Shown: positions 25,404-34,433, numbered from the stretch's first letter. The stretch is DNA of 64,000 nt from Prochlorococcus sp. MIT 1341 (GCF_034092415.1 NZ_CP139304.1:1782001-1846000), one strand, 5' to 3'. A program made the numbers and translations. Notes: a model not told the origin generated them from the letters alone.

Positions 25404-28163
25404 GTGCATACCCTCGTCATTGTTGAGAGCCCTACTAAGGCGAAGACTATTAGAGCCTTCCTGCCTAAGGATTTTGTTGTTGAGGCCTCTATGGGACACG
25501 TTAGAGATCTTCCAAACAACGCCAGTGAGATCCCAGCAGCTAAGAAAAGTGAGAAGTGGGCGAAGATTGGTGTAGATACAACCAAGGATTTTCAGCCTCT
25601 TTACGTTGTTCCAAAAGACAAGAAGAAAATTGTTAAGGAGTTGAAAACGGCTTTAAAAGGAGCAGACCGCTTGCTCTTGGCGACTGACGAAGATCGGGAA
25701 GGTGAAAGCATTAGCTGGCATCTTTTGCAGCTTCTTGACCCAAAGATTCCAGTTAAACGGATGGTTTTTCATGAAATAACCAAAGAAGCTATTTCAAGTG
25801 CTCTTCAAAAGACACGAGATTTGGATATGGAGTTGGTACATGCGCAGGAAACAAGGAGGATCCTTGACCGTCTAGTTGGCTATACCCTTTCGCCACTTTT
25901 GTGGAAGAAAGTTGCTTGGGGACTTTCCGCAGGTCGTGTGCAGTCCGTTGCCGTTAGATTGCTTGTAACAAGAGAAAGAGCAAGAAGAGCTTTTAGAAGT
26001 GGAAGCTATTGGGATTTAAAAGCCAAGCTTGGACATGCAAGCAATGTTTTTGAGGCCAAGCTCACTCATTTGGGTGGAAAAAAGATTGCTTCAGGTAACG
26101 ATTTTGATCAGGCTACGGGTGCCTTGAAAGAAAATGTTTCTGCACTTTTGCTGCGTGAAAAAGAGGCTCAAAATCTTGTTAAAGAGATAAATAATGTCGC
26201 TTGGACTGTTAATTCTGTTGAAGAAAAACCCACTATTCGTAGACCAGTTCCACCATTTACTACTAGTACATTGCAACAAGACGCCAACCGCAAACTTCGG
26301 CTTTCTGCGAGGGAGACAATGCGTTGTGCTCAGGGTCTATATGAGCGTGGTTTTATTACTTACATGCGTACTGACTCCGTTAATCTTTCTGATCAGGCAA
26401 TTAATGCTGCCAGGAATTGCGTTAAATCTTTATATGGTGACGAGTTTTTAAGTAAATCAGCAAGGCAGTTTAGTACTAAAGCAAGAAATGCACAGGAAGC
26501 TCATGAGGCAATTAGGCCGGCAGGAGAGGCCTTTCGTTCGCCAAATGAAACTGGGCTTAAGGGACGTGATTTATCCCTTTATGAATTGATTTGGAAAAGA
26601 ACTGTTGCATGTCAAATGGCAGAAGCTCGTTTAACAATGTTGTCAGTTGACATTGCAGTTAGAGAGGCGAATTTTCGTGCAACTGGAAAGAGAATTGATT
26701 TCCCTGGGTTCTTCAGGGCTTATGTAGAAGGTAGTGATGATCCTGAAGCAGCTTTAGAGGGGCAAGAAGTTCTTCTCCCTGATTTAGTAGTAGGTGACTC
26801 CCCTAAGCCTATTGAAATCGAGGCTTTTGGACATCAGACCCAGCCTCCCGCACGTTTTAGTGAAGCTTCGTTGGTGAAGACTCTTGAGAAGGAGGGGATA
26901 GGAAGGCCTTCAACTTATGCAAGTATTATTGGGACTATTGTTGATAGAGGCTATGCAAATCTACAGAATAATTCTTTAACTCCGAGTTTTACAGCTTTCG
27001 CGGTGACTTCTCTTTTAGAAGAGCACTTCCCTGACTTGGTAGATACTAATTTTACTGCAAAGATGGAATTAACTCTAGATGAGATCTCAACCGGAAAAGT
27101 GGAATGGTTGCCTTATTTGGAGGGTTTTTATAAAGGAGATAAAGGATTAGAAAGTCAGGTTACCCAAAGGGAAGGAGATATTGATTCGGCTGTTTCTCGT
27201 ACAATTAATCTAGAGGGTCTCCCATGCGTTGTTCGTATTGGCAGGTATGGAGCTTATTTAGAGTCGAAGCGTACAAATGATGAAGGAGAGGAGGAATTAA
27301 TTAAGGCAAATATTCCCCAAGAGACGTCGCCTGCTGATTTGGATTCCGAAAAGGTTGAATTGATTATTAAGCAGAAGGCTGATGGCCCTGAATCTTTAGG
27401 TACAGACCCTGATAGTGGTGAGAAAGTGTTTTTGCTTTTTGGTCAGTATGGCCCTTATGTGCAAAGAGGTCAGGTTAGCAATGATAATCCAAAACCCAAA
27501 AAGTCTTCTCTTCCTAAAGGGCTTGCTCCTGAAAACTTAACGCTTGAAGAAGCTATTGGATTGTTACGTCTTCCGCGATTACTTGGGGAGCATCCTGATG
27601 GGGGGAAAGTACAAGCCGGCCAGGGCAGATTTGGACCATATGTTGTGTGGAATAAAGGTAAGGGTGAAAAACCTGACTATCGATCATTAAAAGCAGATGA
27701 TGATGTATTGAGTGTGAGTTTTGATCGTGCAATTGAATTGTTAGCAATGCCAAAGCGTGGTAGGGGGGGAAGGACAGCTTTGAAAGATCTTGGAATTCCA
27801 GAAGGCGAGACAGATAACATTCAGGTTTATGACGGTCCTTATGGCCTTTATGTCAAGCAGGGGAAAGTAAATGCTTCTTTGCCTGAAGGGAAGAAGGCCG
27901 ATGAAATCACTTTGTCGGAGGCAGTTGATTTAATTACAGCAAAGATGGCTAACAAGAAGGGACGTGGGGCTCCGAAAAAAGCGAAGAAGCCAGCAGCGAA
28001 GAAGCCAGCAGCGAAGAAGCCAGCAGCGAAGAAGCCAGCAGCGAAGAAGCCAGCAGCGAAGAAGCCAGCAGCGAAGAAGCCAGCAGTGAAGAAGCCAGCT
28101 TTAACGAAGACAGGTCGATTGAGAGCGAGTTCTGTGAGAGTCATAACACCTGGTAATACCTGA
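25404..28163 (+). CDS. topA: DNA topoisomerase I with a repetitive basic tail
   Basis: It relaxes negative supercoils by single-strand passage. The Toprim domain opens with HTLVIVESPTKAKTIRAFLP; the active-site Tyr lies in GFITYMRTDS; LSAGRVQSVAVRLL follows the Toprim region. The C-terminal half has repeated TopA C-terminal modules (GQYGPYVQRG, GPYGLYVKQG) instead of Cys zinc fingers. I choose the GTG at 25404; TTG at 25377 and GTG at 25401 are alternatives in frame. The tail is eight AKKPA-like units coded by a 15-bp minisatellite, a histone-H1-like basic end that may aid DNA binding. Confidence 0.95.
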   Translation: MHTLVIVESPTKAKTIRAFLPKDFVVEASMGHVRDLPNNASEIPAAKKSEKWAKIGVDTTKDFQPLYVVPKDKKKIVKELKTALKGADRLLLATDEDREGESISWHLLQLLDPKIPVKRMVFHEITKEAISSALQKTRDLDMELVHAQETRRILDRLVGYTLSPLLWKKVAWGLSAGRVQSVAVRLLVTRERARRAFRSGSYWDLKAKLGHASNVFEAKLTHLGGKKIASGNDFDQATGALKENVSALLLREKEAQNLVKEINNVAWTVNSVEEKPTIRRPVPPFTTSTLQQDANRKLRLSARETMRCAQGLYERGFITYMRTDSVNLSDQAINAARNCVKSLYGDEFLSKSARQFSTKARNAQEAHEAIRPAGEAFRSPNETGLKGRDLSLYELIWKRTVACQMAEARLTMLSVDIAVREANFRATGKRIDFPGFFRAYVEGSDDPEAALEGQEVLLPDLVVGDSPKPIEIEAFGHQTQPPARFSEASLVKTLEKEGIGRPSTYASIIGTIVDRGYANLQNNSLTPSFTAFAVTSLLEEHFPDLVDTNFTAKMELTLDEISTGKVEWLPYLEGFYKGDKGLESQVTQREGDIDSAVSRTINLEGLPCVVRIGRYGAYLESKRTNDEGEEELIKANIPQETSPADLDSEKVELIIKQKADGPESLGTDPDSGEKVFLLFGQYGPYVQRGQVSNDNPKPKKSSLPKGLAPENLTLEEAIGLLRLPRLLGEHPDGGKVQAGQGRFGPYVVWNKGKGEKPDYRSLKADDDVLSVSFDRAIELLAMPKRGRGGRTALKDLGIPEGETDNIQVYDGPYGLYVKQGKVNASLPEGKKADEITLSEAVDLITAKMANKKGRGAPKKAKKPAAKKPAAKKPAAKKPAAKKPAAKKPAAKKPAVKKPALTKTGRLRASSVRVITPGNT
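27981..28100 (+). repeat. 15-bp minisatellite (8 units) in the 3' end of topA
   Basis: Unit GCGAAGAAGCCAGCA, coding AKKPA, occurs seven times without change from 27981 to 28085, and an eighth copy (28086-28100) differs at two bases. Being a multiple of 3, copy-number change would keep the reading frame. Confidence 0.97.
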
Positions 28164-28645
28164 TGCCCAAACACTCTTTCTTAATGCGAAGGAGATTTTC
28201 TTCGAAGAGGCTTTTATGCTTTTCAGTAATATTTTTGTTTGTTCAGGGATGCTCTCAAAGTCGCTTTGGACAGAAGTTGGCAACTAGTTTCGATATTCCT
28301 TCCGATGAAACTTCTTTAGAAAAATCATCAAGTATTTTGGAACCTAAAATACAGATCCCAGTTAATATCTCTAAACCTCTTGTTGAGGAAAAAACTCCTT
28401 TGCCAGCTCTAAGGAATTTGCCTCGTAAAGAAACAAAAAAGATTGTTCAATCTGTTCCTTTATCTCCACATCCTTATCGGATCACTATCAAGCTTTCAAA
28501 AGCAGATCCGTCAGCCCCTGCAGAAGCTGTTACGAAGGCGCTGAGAAATGCTGGAGTTAGTTTTGAAGTGGAAATGATTGAACGACTTCAGTTTGAAAAG
28601 GCCTTGAGGGAGAGAAAGCCCACTCGAACAGGTGGCAAACGTTGA
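28163..28645 (+). CDS. Putative lipoprotein of unknown function
   Basis: A 160-residue protein whose ATG overlaps the topA TGA by one base. Basic residues (MRRRFSSKRLL) precede a hydrophobic run ending in FLFVQGC, a plausible lipobox with Cys near residue 30. An internal ATG at residue 8 may be the true start. The rest is Pro/Ser/Lys-rich, then a compact C-terminal domain, about 100-150 (YRITIKLSKADPSAP, RNAGVSFEVEMIER). I do not recognise a family. The stop overlaps the next gene's start, so it lies in a topA-to-cobT run. Confidence 0.7.
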   Translation: MPKHSFLMRRRFSSKRLLCFSVIFLFVQGCSQSRFGQKLATSFDIPSDETSLEKSSSILEPKIQIPVNISKPLVEEKTPLPALRNLPRKETKKIVQSVPLSPHPYRITIKLSKADPSAPAEAVTKALRNAGVSFEVEMIERLQFEKALRERKPTRTGGKR

Positions 28646-29331
28646 TTAATTTAAGGGTTTTATTTTCTTTGAAGCGGAAATCATCAGTGAGAAAGAATCT
28701 TAGTCGGCGTAATGCTCTGCAAATGATGGAATCCTCTTATCTTTCTGCAGCTTTTGCTTTGATCTGGATTGCTCTTTATTATTTGCCGATTGGGGGTGCT
28801 GTTTTTCGATTGGCTTTACCATTACCTTTGGCATTACTTCAGGTGAGGAGAGGGTTGCGTGCTGGTTTTGAAGGCTTAATTCTTGCGGTTTTGCTTTTGG
28901 TTGCTCTCATGGGTCCAGTGAGAGGCCCTTTAGTACTTTTCCCTTACGGGTTTTTGTCTTTTTGGTTGGGCTTTTGTTGGTATCGCAGGCTCAGTTGGTG
29001 GGTGAGTTGGGTCTTCGGGGTTTTCATTGGCTCAATAGGTTTTCTGGTAAGAGTTTTTGTCCTGTCAGTCTTGTTAGGGGAGAACTTGTGGGTAGTAATT
29101 ACACGTGCATCAGCAGGCCTCTTAGATCGACTTTTTGAACTGCTTAATCTTCCCTTCTCCCCTGAGTTGGCTCAAGTGCAAATAATGGCAATTGCCTTGG
29201 TTGTGCTTCAGGAGGTTATTTATGTTCTTGTGCTTCATGCTTTGGCATTCTGGATTTTTCCCCGTTTGAAAGCTCCTATTCCTGAACCTCCGCTTTTGCT
29301 TTATGGCTTGGTCGCCTTAGACCCGCTTTAA
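28642..29331 (+). CDS. DUF2232-type integral membrane protein
   Basis: A 229-residue polytopic protein with about six helices after residue 30 (YLSAAFALIWIALYYLPIGG, PLPLALLQVRRGLRAG). The pattern, with LPLALLQVRRGLRAG after the second helix, is that of DUF2232 proteins seen next to cobT in cyanobacteria. The first reading start is TTG at 28642, overlapping the previous stop; the ATG MMESSY at about residue 28 is an alternative. The role is unknown, perhaps the membrane part of a vitamin or metal transporter. Confidence 0.75.
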   Translation: MINLRVLFSLKRKSSVRKNLSRRNALQMMESSYLSAAFALIWIALYYLPIGGAVFRLALPLPLALLQVRRGLRAGFEGLILAVLLLVALMGPVRGPLVLFPYGFLSFWLGFCWYRRLSWWVSWVFGVFIGSIGFLVRVFVLSVLLGENLWVVITRASAGLLDRLFELLNLPFSPELAQVQIMAIALVVLQEVIYVLVLHALAFWIFPRLKAPIPEPPLLLYGLVALDPL

Positions 29332-29335
29332 ATAG

Positions 29336-30511
29336 GTGGATAGCCTTACTGATGGACTTTTGCCAAAAGGATGCAAGGCTTTTGGCCCCGGGGCATCATC
29401 TGGGAATGTTCAAAAGTGGCTGAAACTATGGCTCTCGAGTCGAGGTAGCCTTTCGGTTTTATTGGTTTTAGGGGGCACACGAACTGCAGAGGTAGATGGC
29501 ATATCAGCTGCTGGATCAACGCCTGAAGCGAGGAGATATACAGCGGTTGCCGACGGAGAGTTGCTTCTTTTTGGTCCTAATCAGAATCGGTTTTGGCCTT
29601 TGCCGCCTCTGGCTGCAGGAGTGTCGCCAGCTTTAATTAGTCATGTAGCTGTTAGATGGCTTGAAGTAGAGCCGATGGCGTTGGTAGTGGGGTTGTCTCA
29701 AATCCCACCTTTTCCACATCTTCGTATTGAGCCCCCCTATTTGGGTCCAGCTGCTTGTCTTACTACTGGTAAGTCGATGGGAAAGCTCCGCGTTAGTGCA
29801 CTTATAAAAAAGGGCAAGGCAATTGGCAAAAAGCTAAAGGGGCCGCTTGTCCTTTGTGAGTGTGTGCCTGGTGGAACAACTACCGCTCAGGCTGTTTTAA
29901 CAGGTTTAGGAATTGATGTTGGTGATTTGATAAGTAGTAGCTTGATTACGCCACCTATAGAGATCAAAAAAAGAGTGGTTTCTCTTGGCCTAAAAGCTGC
30001 AGAGATAACTACTTTTAGCTCTCCTGAAGCGGTAATGGCGGCTGTTGGAGATCCATTTCAAGCAGTTTCTGTTGGTATTTTGTTGGGTGCGGTTGAATCC
30101 TGCCAACCAGTCTTTTTAGGAGGAGGGAGTCAAATGATTGCTGTTCTGTCTTTGGCATTGGCCTCGTTATCCTCTAAGTTGCAATCAAGATTGATAGATT
30201 TGGTTGCACTTGGGACGACAGCCTGGCTTCTGGAGGAGGCTTTAGATGGCGCTCAAGATACTTTTGGATTAGAAGGCTTAATGAATCGGGTTTCTAATCA
30301 CTTCTCTGTCAAGCTATTAGGCTTGGCAGCAGGCTTACACTTTGATCTGAGTATTCATCAATCACTTAGGGATTATGAAAGTGGATACGTTAAGGAAGGT
30401 GTTGGTGCAGGAGTCTTGACTTTTCTAGCTCAACTTTATGGAGCTCCTCGACTTGAACTGGTTCGATTATGTGACCAGGCTTTATCTGATCTTCATAGGT
30501 CCGATCACTAA
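29336..30511 (+). CDS. cobT: CobT-like nicotinate-nucleotide phosphoribosyltransferase
   Basis: Similar to the TIGR00303 branch of CobT enzymes, which activate the lower ligand base of cobalamin by moving ribose phosphate from nicotinate mononucleotide. Visible motifs: CECVPGGTTTAQAVL (phosphate-binding loop, about residues 177-191), VFLGGGSQM and LAAGLHFDLSIHQSL near the end. The start is GTG at 29336, 4 bp after the previous stop. Length 391 is near the family norm. The ligand base in this organism may differ from dimethylbenzimidazole. Confidence 0.82.
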   Translation: MDSLTDGLLPKGCKAFGPGASSGNVQKWLKLWLSSRGSLSVLLVLGGTRTAEVDGISAAGSTPEARRYTAVADGELLLFGPNQNRFWPLPPLAAGVSPALISHVAVRWLEVEPMALVVGLSQIPPFPHLRIEPPYLGPAACLTTGKSMGKLRVSALIKKGKAIGKKLKGPLVLCECVPGGTTTAQAVLTGLGIDVGDLISSSLITPPIEIKKRVVSLGLKAAEITTFSSPEAVMAAVGDPFQAVSVGILLGAVESCQPVFLGGGSQMIAVLSLALASLSSKLQSRLIDLVALGTTAWLLEEALDGAQDTFGLEGLMNRVSNHFSVKLLGLAAGLHFDLSIHQSLRDYESGYVKEGVGAGVLTFLAQLYGAPRLELVRLCDQALSDLHRSDH

Positions 30512-30539
30512 GAAAAATACCTTGCCGCATTAGTTTTGA

Positions 30540-31547
30540 ATGATGCATTTTGATTCGATTGGGAGAAGAAGATTCTTACAGCTTGGATTAAGTGCAGGAA
30601 TTACTGGTTTAGCTGGTTGCACTGGCACTGATTTAAGAGCTGTTTTAAGAGGAGCACCAGAAATATTGCCTAAAAAGTGGATCAGGTCATTGCCTTCTGA
30701 TTGGCAATATAAGCCATTAGAAATATCAAAAAATCAAGACCCTTTTGGTAATGCATTTAGATCAAGGATAGATTTATTAGCCCTCAGTGATGGTTGGTTA
30801 GAAGTTCTTGCGGAAAAGACATTAAGCCCAATTAGATCTACCGGGCTTGATAAAAGATTAGGTGAACAGGCTTGGAGTTTCCTTAAGAGCTTAAAAGGAG
30901 GGTTTGCTTCTTATGTTTTGCCTATAGGGTTTACTCCTTGGGTAATGCTTTTTAGAAATGGTGAAAACTTTTTACAGGAGGCAAATAATAGTTGGGATGC
31001 ATTATTAGATCCAGCACTTAAAGGACTTGTGGTTCTCCCGAGAAGCCCACGTTTGTTGATATCTATATCGGAGAGACTTAAGTCCTATGACTCATTAAGA
31101 CAATTAAAAGCCCAAGCATTGACCTTTGATGACAAGAATGCTCTGAATTGGCTTTCAAACGGAGATGCACGAGTCGCGGTTGTTCCTTTGCACCAATGTT
31201 TAACTAGCGTTCGAATGGATCCACGTTTAAGTATTGCCTTCCCAAAGGATGGTGTTCCATTGCACTGGACTTTGCTTGTCAGACCTTTAAAGACCCGGCA
31301 GCCTTTACCTGTTTCTTGGATTGAGAAGGCTTGGTCTCCACCATTGATTGGGAGAATAATGGCAGAGGGTTGGATCCCCGCTATTCCTATTTCAGAAAGA
31401 CTTGAGCAAATTAAAAGAGTCCCTTCGAGGTTTAAACCTTTAATTTTCCCTTCAGCAGATGTTTGGTCACGTTGTTGGTCCTTGCCACCATTAACTAATC
31501 AGAAGAAAGAAGATTTACGTTCAAAGTGGTATGAGTCAACCCCATAA
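30540..31547 (+). CDS. Solitary Tat-type lipoprotein, polyamine-binding-protein-like
   Basis: The N-terminus GRRRFLQLGLSAGITGLAGC combines a twin-arginine-like motif with a lipobox Cys near residue 27, so export by Tat and lipid anchoring are likely. The remainder (FTPWVMLFRNGENF, SWDALLDPALKGLVVLPR, WIEKAWSPPLIGRIMAEGW) resembles extracellular solute-binding proteins of the spermidine/putrescine or iron kind. No permease or ATPase gene is beside it. Two Met codons at 30540 and 30543. It is convergent with, and overlaps by 12 bp, the aldo/keto reductase. Confidence 0.72.
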   Translation: MMHFDSIGRRRFLQLGLSAGITGLAGCTGTDLRAVLRGAPEILPKKWIRSLPSDWQYKPLEISKNQDPFGNAFRSRIDLLALSDGWLEVLAEKTLSPIRSTGLDKRLGEQAWSFLKSLKGGFASYVLPIGFTPWVMLFRNGENFLQEANNSWDALLDPALKGLVVLPRSPRLLISISERLKSYDSLRQLKAQALTFDDKNALNWLSNGDARVAVVPLHQCLTSVRMDPRLSIAFPKDGVPLHWTLLVRPLKTRQPLPVSWIEKAWSPPLIGRIMAEGWIPAIPISERLEQIKRVPSRFKPLIFPSADVWSRCWSLPPLTNQKKEDLRSKWYESTP

Positions 31548-32675
31548 TCTTCTTTTAGGGGAGTCAACTAATTGTTTGTGTGTTTCTTCAAGAAGATCAG
31601 GAATTGATAGATGCTCTGGGCAACGAGGTAGGCAATCCCCACATTTTTTACAAGCTGTACTATTAAGTTGCTCCCACCAGTGACCAGCTCTGCCAATTAG
31701 GTTGTATCTTTCTTTCGCAAAAGTCACAAGCTCATATCCAACAGCAAGATTGTGAAGCCTTAATAGCTCTGGTATTGGCACATTGTTAGGGCAGGGGAGG
31801 CATTTTTTACATTGCTTGCAGAGATTTTCCCCAAGCCTTTTCTCTGCTTTGCTTTTCAATCTCTCAATAACTTCATTTTCAAGGGGATTGAGTGGGTTGG
31901 CTGAATTGATCAGTCTTTTTACAAGATTAAGGTCGCTAGGTTTACTTGCTCCAACAGTCAGAGTAGTTATCCCTTCTGCTAAAAGGAATCGATAAGCCAG
32001 TTCCAGGGGGTGAAAGGGTTCACAATCATTTAGAAGGGTTTGACTGGGCTCATATAAGCGACCACCTTTGTCTGCTGGCGATATAGCCATCACCCCTATC
32101 CCCTCTCTCAAGGCTTCACGGGCTATTGGGAGTCTTTCTTGGTCAAAGAGGTGTAGATGAAGACTGCAGAATTGAAAGAAATGACTAGAGAGTGCTTCCT
32201 TTATAAGTGAAGTCTTTCCATGAGAAGAAAACCCAATTTGATTAACCATGTTCTCTTGTTTAGCCCATTTGAATAATTCAGCACCATCACCATTTATGGC
32301 CCAATTCAAATGCTCTTGAAGGTTTAGCCCATGTACAGCCAGATTGTCTATTTTTGATTTCCCCAGCCTTGCAAGAATTTTTTTTATTTGCCTTTGGCCT
32401 TCTTTAATTTCAGCACCAGGAAGGATTTTGCTTGTTATAACCCACCCTCCTTCAGGTTTCATCCCTTCTTGTTCAAGACGCTTAATAGAAGATCCAAGAA
32501 AACTTTCTGCAGGACCATATGTAGGAGCGGTCTCAAGGTGATTAATGCCTGCTTGAAATGCTTCCTTGACGACCGAATACATTGCCTCTTGAGAACTTGC
32601 TGCCCTCATCGAGCCAAGGGTAAAGAGGCTTACCAAGCTATTGCTTCCAAGGGGGCGACGCATCGCTTCTTTCAT
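31536..32675 (-). CDS. Aldo/keto reductase with a C-terminal 4Fe-4S ferredoxin-like domain
   Basis: Residues about 1-270 form an AKR barrel: FTLGSMRAASSQEAMYSVVK, NHLETAPTYGPAESFLG (catalytic Asp replaced by Glu/Thr context, Tyr present), then HGLNLQEHL. Residues 285 onward hold two Cys clusters, CKQCKKCLPCPNNVPI and CKKCGDCLPRCPEHL, typical of ferredoxin-like Fe-S centres. Length 379. Such AKR-Fe/S fusions are known across bacteria, with unclear substrates. The start overlaps the DUF151 gene stop by 4 bp. Confidence 0.87.
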   Translation of the reverse strand: MKEAMRRPLGSNSLVSLFTLGSMRAASSQEAMYSVVKEAFQAGINHLETAPTYGPAESFLGSSIKRLEQEGMKPEGGWVITSKILPGAEIKEGQRQIKKILARLGKSKIDNLAVHGLNLQEHLNWAINGDGAELFKWAKQENMVNQIGFSSHGKTSLIKEALSSHFFQFCSLHLHLFDQERLPIAREALREGIGVMAISPADKGGRLYEPSQTLLNDCEPFHPLELAYRFLLAEGITTLTVGASKPSDLNLVKRLINSANPLNPLENEVIERLKSKAEKRLGENLCKQCKKCLPCPNNVPIPELLRLHNLAVGYELVTFAKERYNLIGRAGHWWEQLNSTACKKCGDCLPRCPEHLSIPDLLEETHKQLVDSPKRRLWG

Positions 32676-33250
32676 TCGTCAGTTTCTGAAGTTTGCTCAG
32701 GTGGCTCGAAAGAGTCTTTTTCGTTGGCTTGTTTTTCCTCTAAATGACGAATCAGATCAGCAGGACTTAATTCATCAATAAATTGTCGGAATTGTTCCTG
32801 GTCTTCTTCGTCAGCAATTGCATCAACTGGTATAGAGGCTTCTGCAACAACATTTTCGAGCATCCAGATCCCACATTTAGCCCTGATTGCTAGGGCAATT
32901 GCATCACTTGGACGAGCATCTATTTCAATAACGTTTTTAGAATTCCCTAAAGAGATTTTTTGTTCTTCAAGAAAACTAAGTTTCAGCACGGCTTGAAAAG
33001 ATCTTGCTTCAATGGAATGAATGATTACTTTCTCCAGATTGAGCTTGCCTGCCTGCAGTAATGCCATCATTAGGTCATGGCTTAATGGCCTTTCGGGACT
33101 TCTATCTTGAAACCCAACCATGATGTTATGAGCCTGTGCATGATCAATCCAGATTGGGACCTGTCTTTGACCAGAAGGATCCCTAAGCAGCACTATTGGG
33201 CTGCGACTGGATGCGTCGAGTGCGAGTCCTGCCACGCTCATCTCGACCAC
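32672..33250 (-). CDS. Bifunctional nuclease family protein (DUF151)
   Basis: A 192-residue protein with the DUF151 core: GLALDASSRSPIVLL, QVPIWIDHAQAHNI, then IEIDARPSDAIALAIR. Members in plants are called bifunctional nucleases with RNase and DNase activity; the bacterial role is not settled. The acidic C-terminal tail (residues about 150-192) is Glu/Asp-rich. It is coupled by a 4-bp overlap to the AKR gene and diverges from ribE. Confidence 0.87.
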   Translation of the reverse strand: MVEMSVAGLALDASSRSPIVLLRDPSGQRQVPIWIDHAQAHNIMVGFQDRSPERPLSHDLMMALLQAGKLNLEKVIIHSIEARSFQAVLKLSFLEEQKISLGNSKNVIEIDARPSDAIALAIRAKCGIWMLENVVAEASIPVDAIADEEDQEQFRQFIDELSPADLIRHLEEKQANEKDSFEPPEQTSETDE

Positions 33251-33310
33251 GTTGCGCCCTCCTGCATGCTTGCTTTGATTATGGCTATGAAATACTTTTC
33301 GAGCTGAAAA

Positions 33311-33976
33311 ATGTTTACTGGTTTAATTCAGTCGGTAGGTAGGGTGCAACGTCGCCGTGGAGGTGTCTTAGTAGAGGGTTGCGCTCGTTTTTCACCACTT
33401 ACTATTGGGGAAAGTATTTCTGTTGATGGGATTTGTTTAACTGTTGCGGAAGTGTCAGGGGAGGATGGTTTTTTTGCAATTGTTAGTGAAGAGACACTTT
33501 CCCGTACCTCTTTAGGACGTAAGGCGGAAAAAGGAAGTTTTGTGAACCTTGAACCTGCTTTAAGATTTTCTGATCGCTTAGGTGGCCACTTAGTAAGCGG
33601 CCACATTGATGGGTTGGGAATAGTTGTGGCTTTGGAAGAACTTCAAAATTCACGTAGACTTGAGGTGCGTTGGGCGGATAAGACTTTTGGAAAATATCTT
33701 TGTGAAAAGGGAAGTATTGCTTTAGATGGCGTCAGTCTTACGGTTGCAGGTTGTGTTGAAAATGGAAGTCAATTCTGGATGGCTGTCATCCCTCACACTT
33801 GGGATGGCACTACATTGCAGAATTTAGTGGTTGGTTCTGAAGTTAACTTGGAAGTGGATTTACTAGCTAAATATTCCGAGAGATTTTGGCAAGTAGCAAG
33901 TAAAAAGGAGATTGAGAAAAACAATATCTTAAATAAAGTTTCTAAAGATTGGTTGAGTGAGAACGGTTGGTATTAA
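33311..33976 (+). CDS. ribE: Riboflavin synthase alpha chain
   Basis: It dismutates two lumazines to riboflavin. Two lumazine-binding barrels are visible, the first starting MFTGLIQSVGRVQRR and GESISVDGICLTV, the second HIDGLGIV through GSIALDGVSLTV. Length 221 is standard. The ATG at 33311 is clear. The stop codon lies at the edge of a perfect 19-bp inverted repeat, described separately. Confidence 0.96.
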   Translation: MFTGLIQSVGRVQRRRGGVLVEGCARFSPLTIGESISVDGICLTVAEVSGEDGFFAIVSEETLSRTSLGRKAEKGSFVNLEPALRFSDRLGGHLVSGHIDGLGIVVALEELQNSRRLEVRWADKTFGKYLCEKGSIALDGVSLTVAGCVENGSQFWMAVIPHTWDGTTLQNLVVGSEVNLEVDLLAKYSERFWQVASKKEIEKNNILNKVSKDWLSENGWY

Positions 33977-34036
33977 TGCTTAAATACCTCATCTGCTCAA
34001 CAAAGTAATTGCCAAGTAGATGAGGTATTTAAGCAT
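33976..34036. repeat. Perfect 19-bp inverted repeat between ribE and the AbrB gene
   Basis: ATGCTTAAATACCTCATCT at 33976-33994 and its exact reverse complement at 34018-34036 flank a 23-bp loop. The left arm starts at the last base of the ribE stop. It lies between convergent genes, so it could be a bidirectional terminator, but no U-run follows, and the loop is long. Confidence 0.95.
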
Positions 34037-34073
34037 GTGATGATTTAGCTAAAGCTCTTAATTAGAGCGAAAA

Positions 34074-34433
34074 TTATTCCTGTTTGGATTTTCCCTTTAA
34101 AGGCTGTAAGCCAATGACCTTAGATTCTTTGTGGAGTTCTATTTTGAACTCTTGCCCAGGCTCAAGACCTAGCTTTCGGGTATAGGCATGCCCAATTAAT
34201 AGGTTCCCATTGCCATGTACACGGGTTTTGAATTCGGCTTGCCGTCCTCTTGAGGCTCTGCCCTTCCCGCTTGATGGGGGCTTGTAGCCTTTTGCTTCCA
34301 CAAGTGCTCTATAGAAGCTCTTGCGAAGTACACGGCCACTTGGGCCGACATAACCACATCCCCTAGCGATTTCATCCTCAGGACGATTGCTGAGAGATCG
34401 GGCTTTGTCTAGTAGCTCTTTGCCTACCAGCAT
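34074..34433 (-). CDS. cyAbrB-type transcriptional regulator
   Basis: A 119-residue protein of the cyanobacterial AbrB-like family, with the pattern LVGKELLDKARSL at the start, IARGCGYV in the middle and a C-terminal swapped-hairpin-like DNA-binding segment (LIGHAYTRKLGLEPGQEFKIEL). Such proteins regulate carbon and nitrogen genes in Synechocystis; here the targets are unknown. The gene lies convergent to ribE across the 19-bp inverted repeat. Confidence 0.9.
   Translation of the reverse strand: MLVGKELLDKARSLSNRPEDEIARGCGYVGPSGRVLRKSFYRALVEAKGYKPPSSGKGRASRGRQAEFKTRVHGNGNLLIGHAYTRKLGLEPGQEFKIELHKESKVIGLQPLKGKSKQE

Noticed and set aside
27848-28174. Minus-strand ORF with AAGFF repeats opposite topA
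   Set aside because: It is only the mirror of the AKKPA minisatellite read on the other strand.
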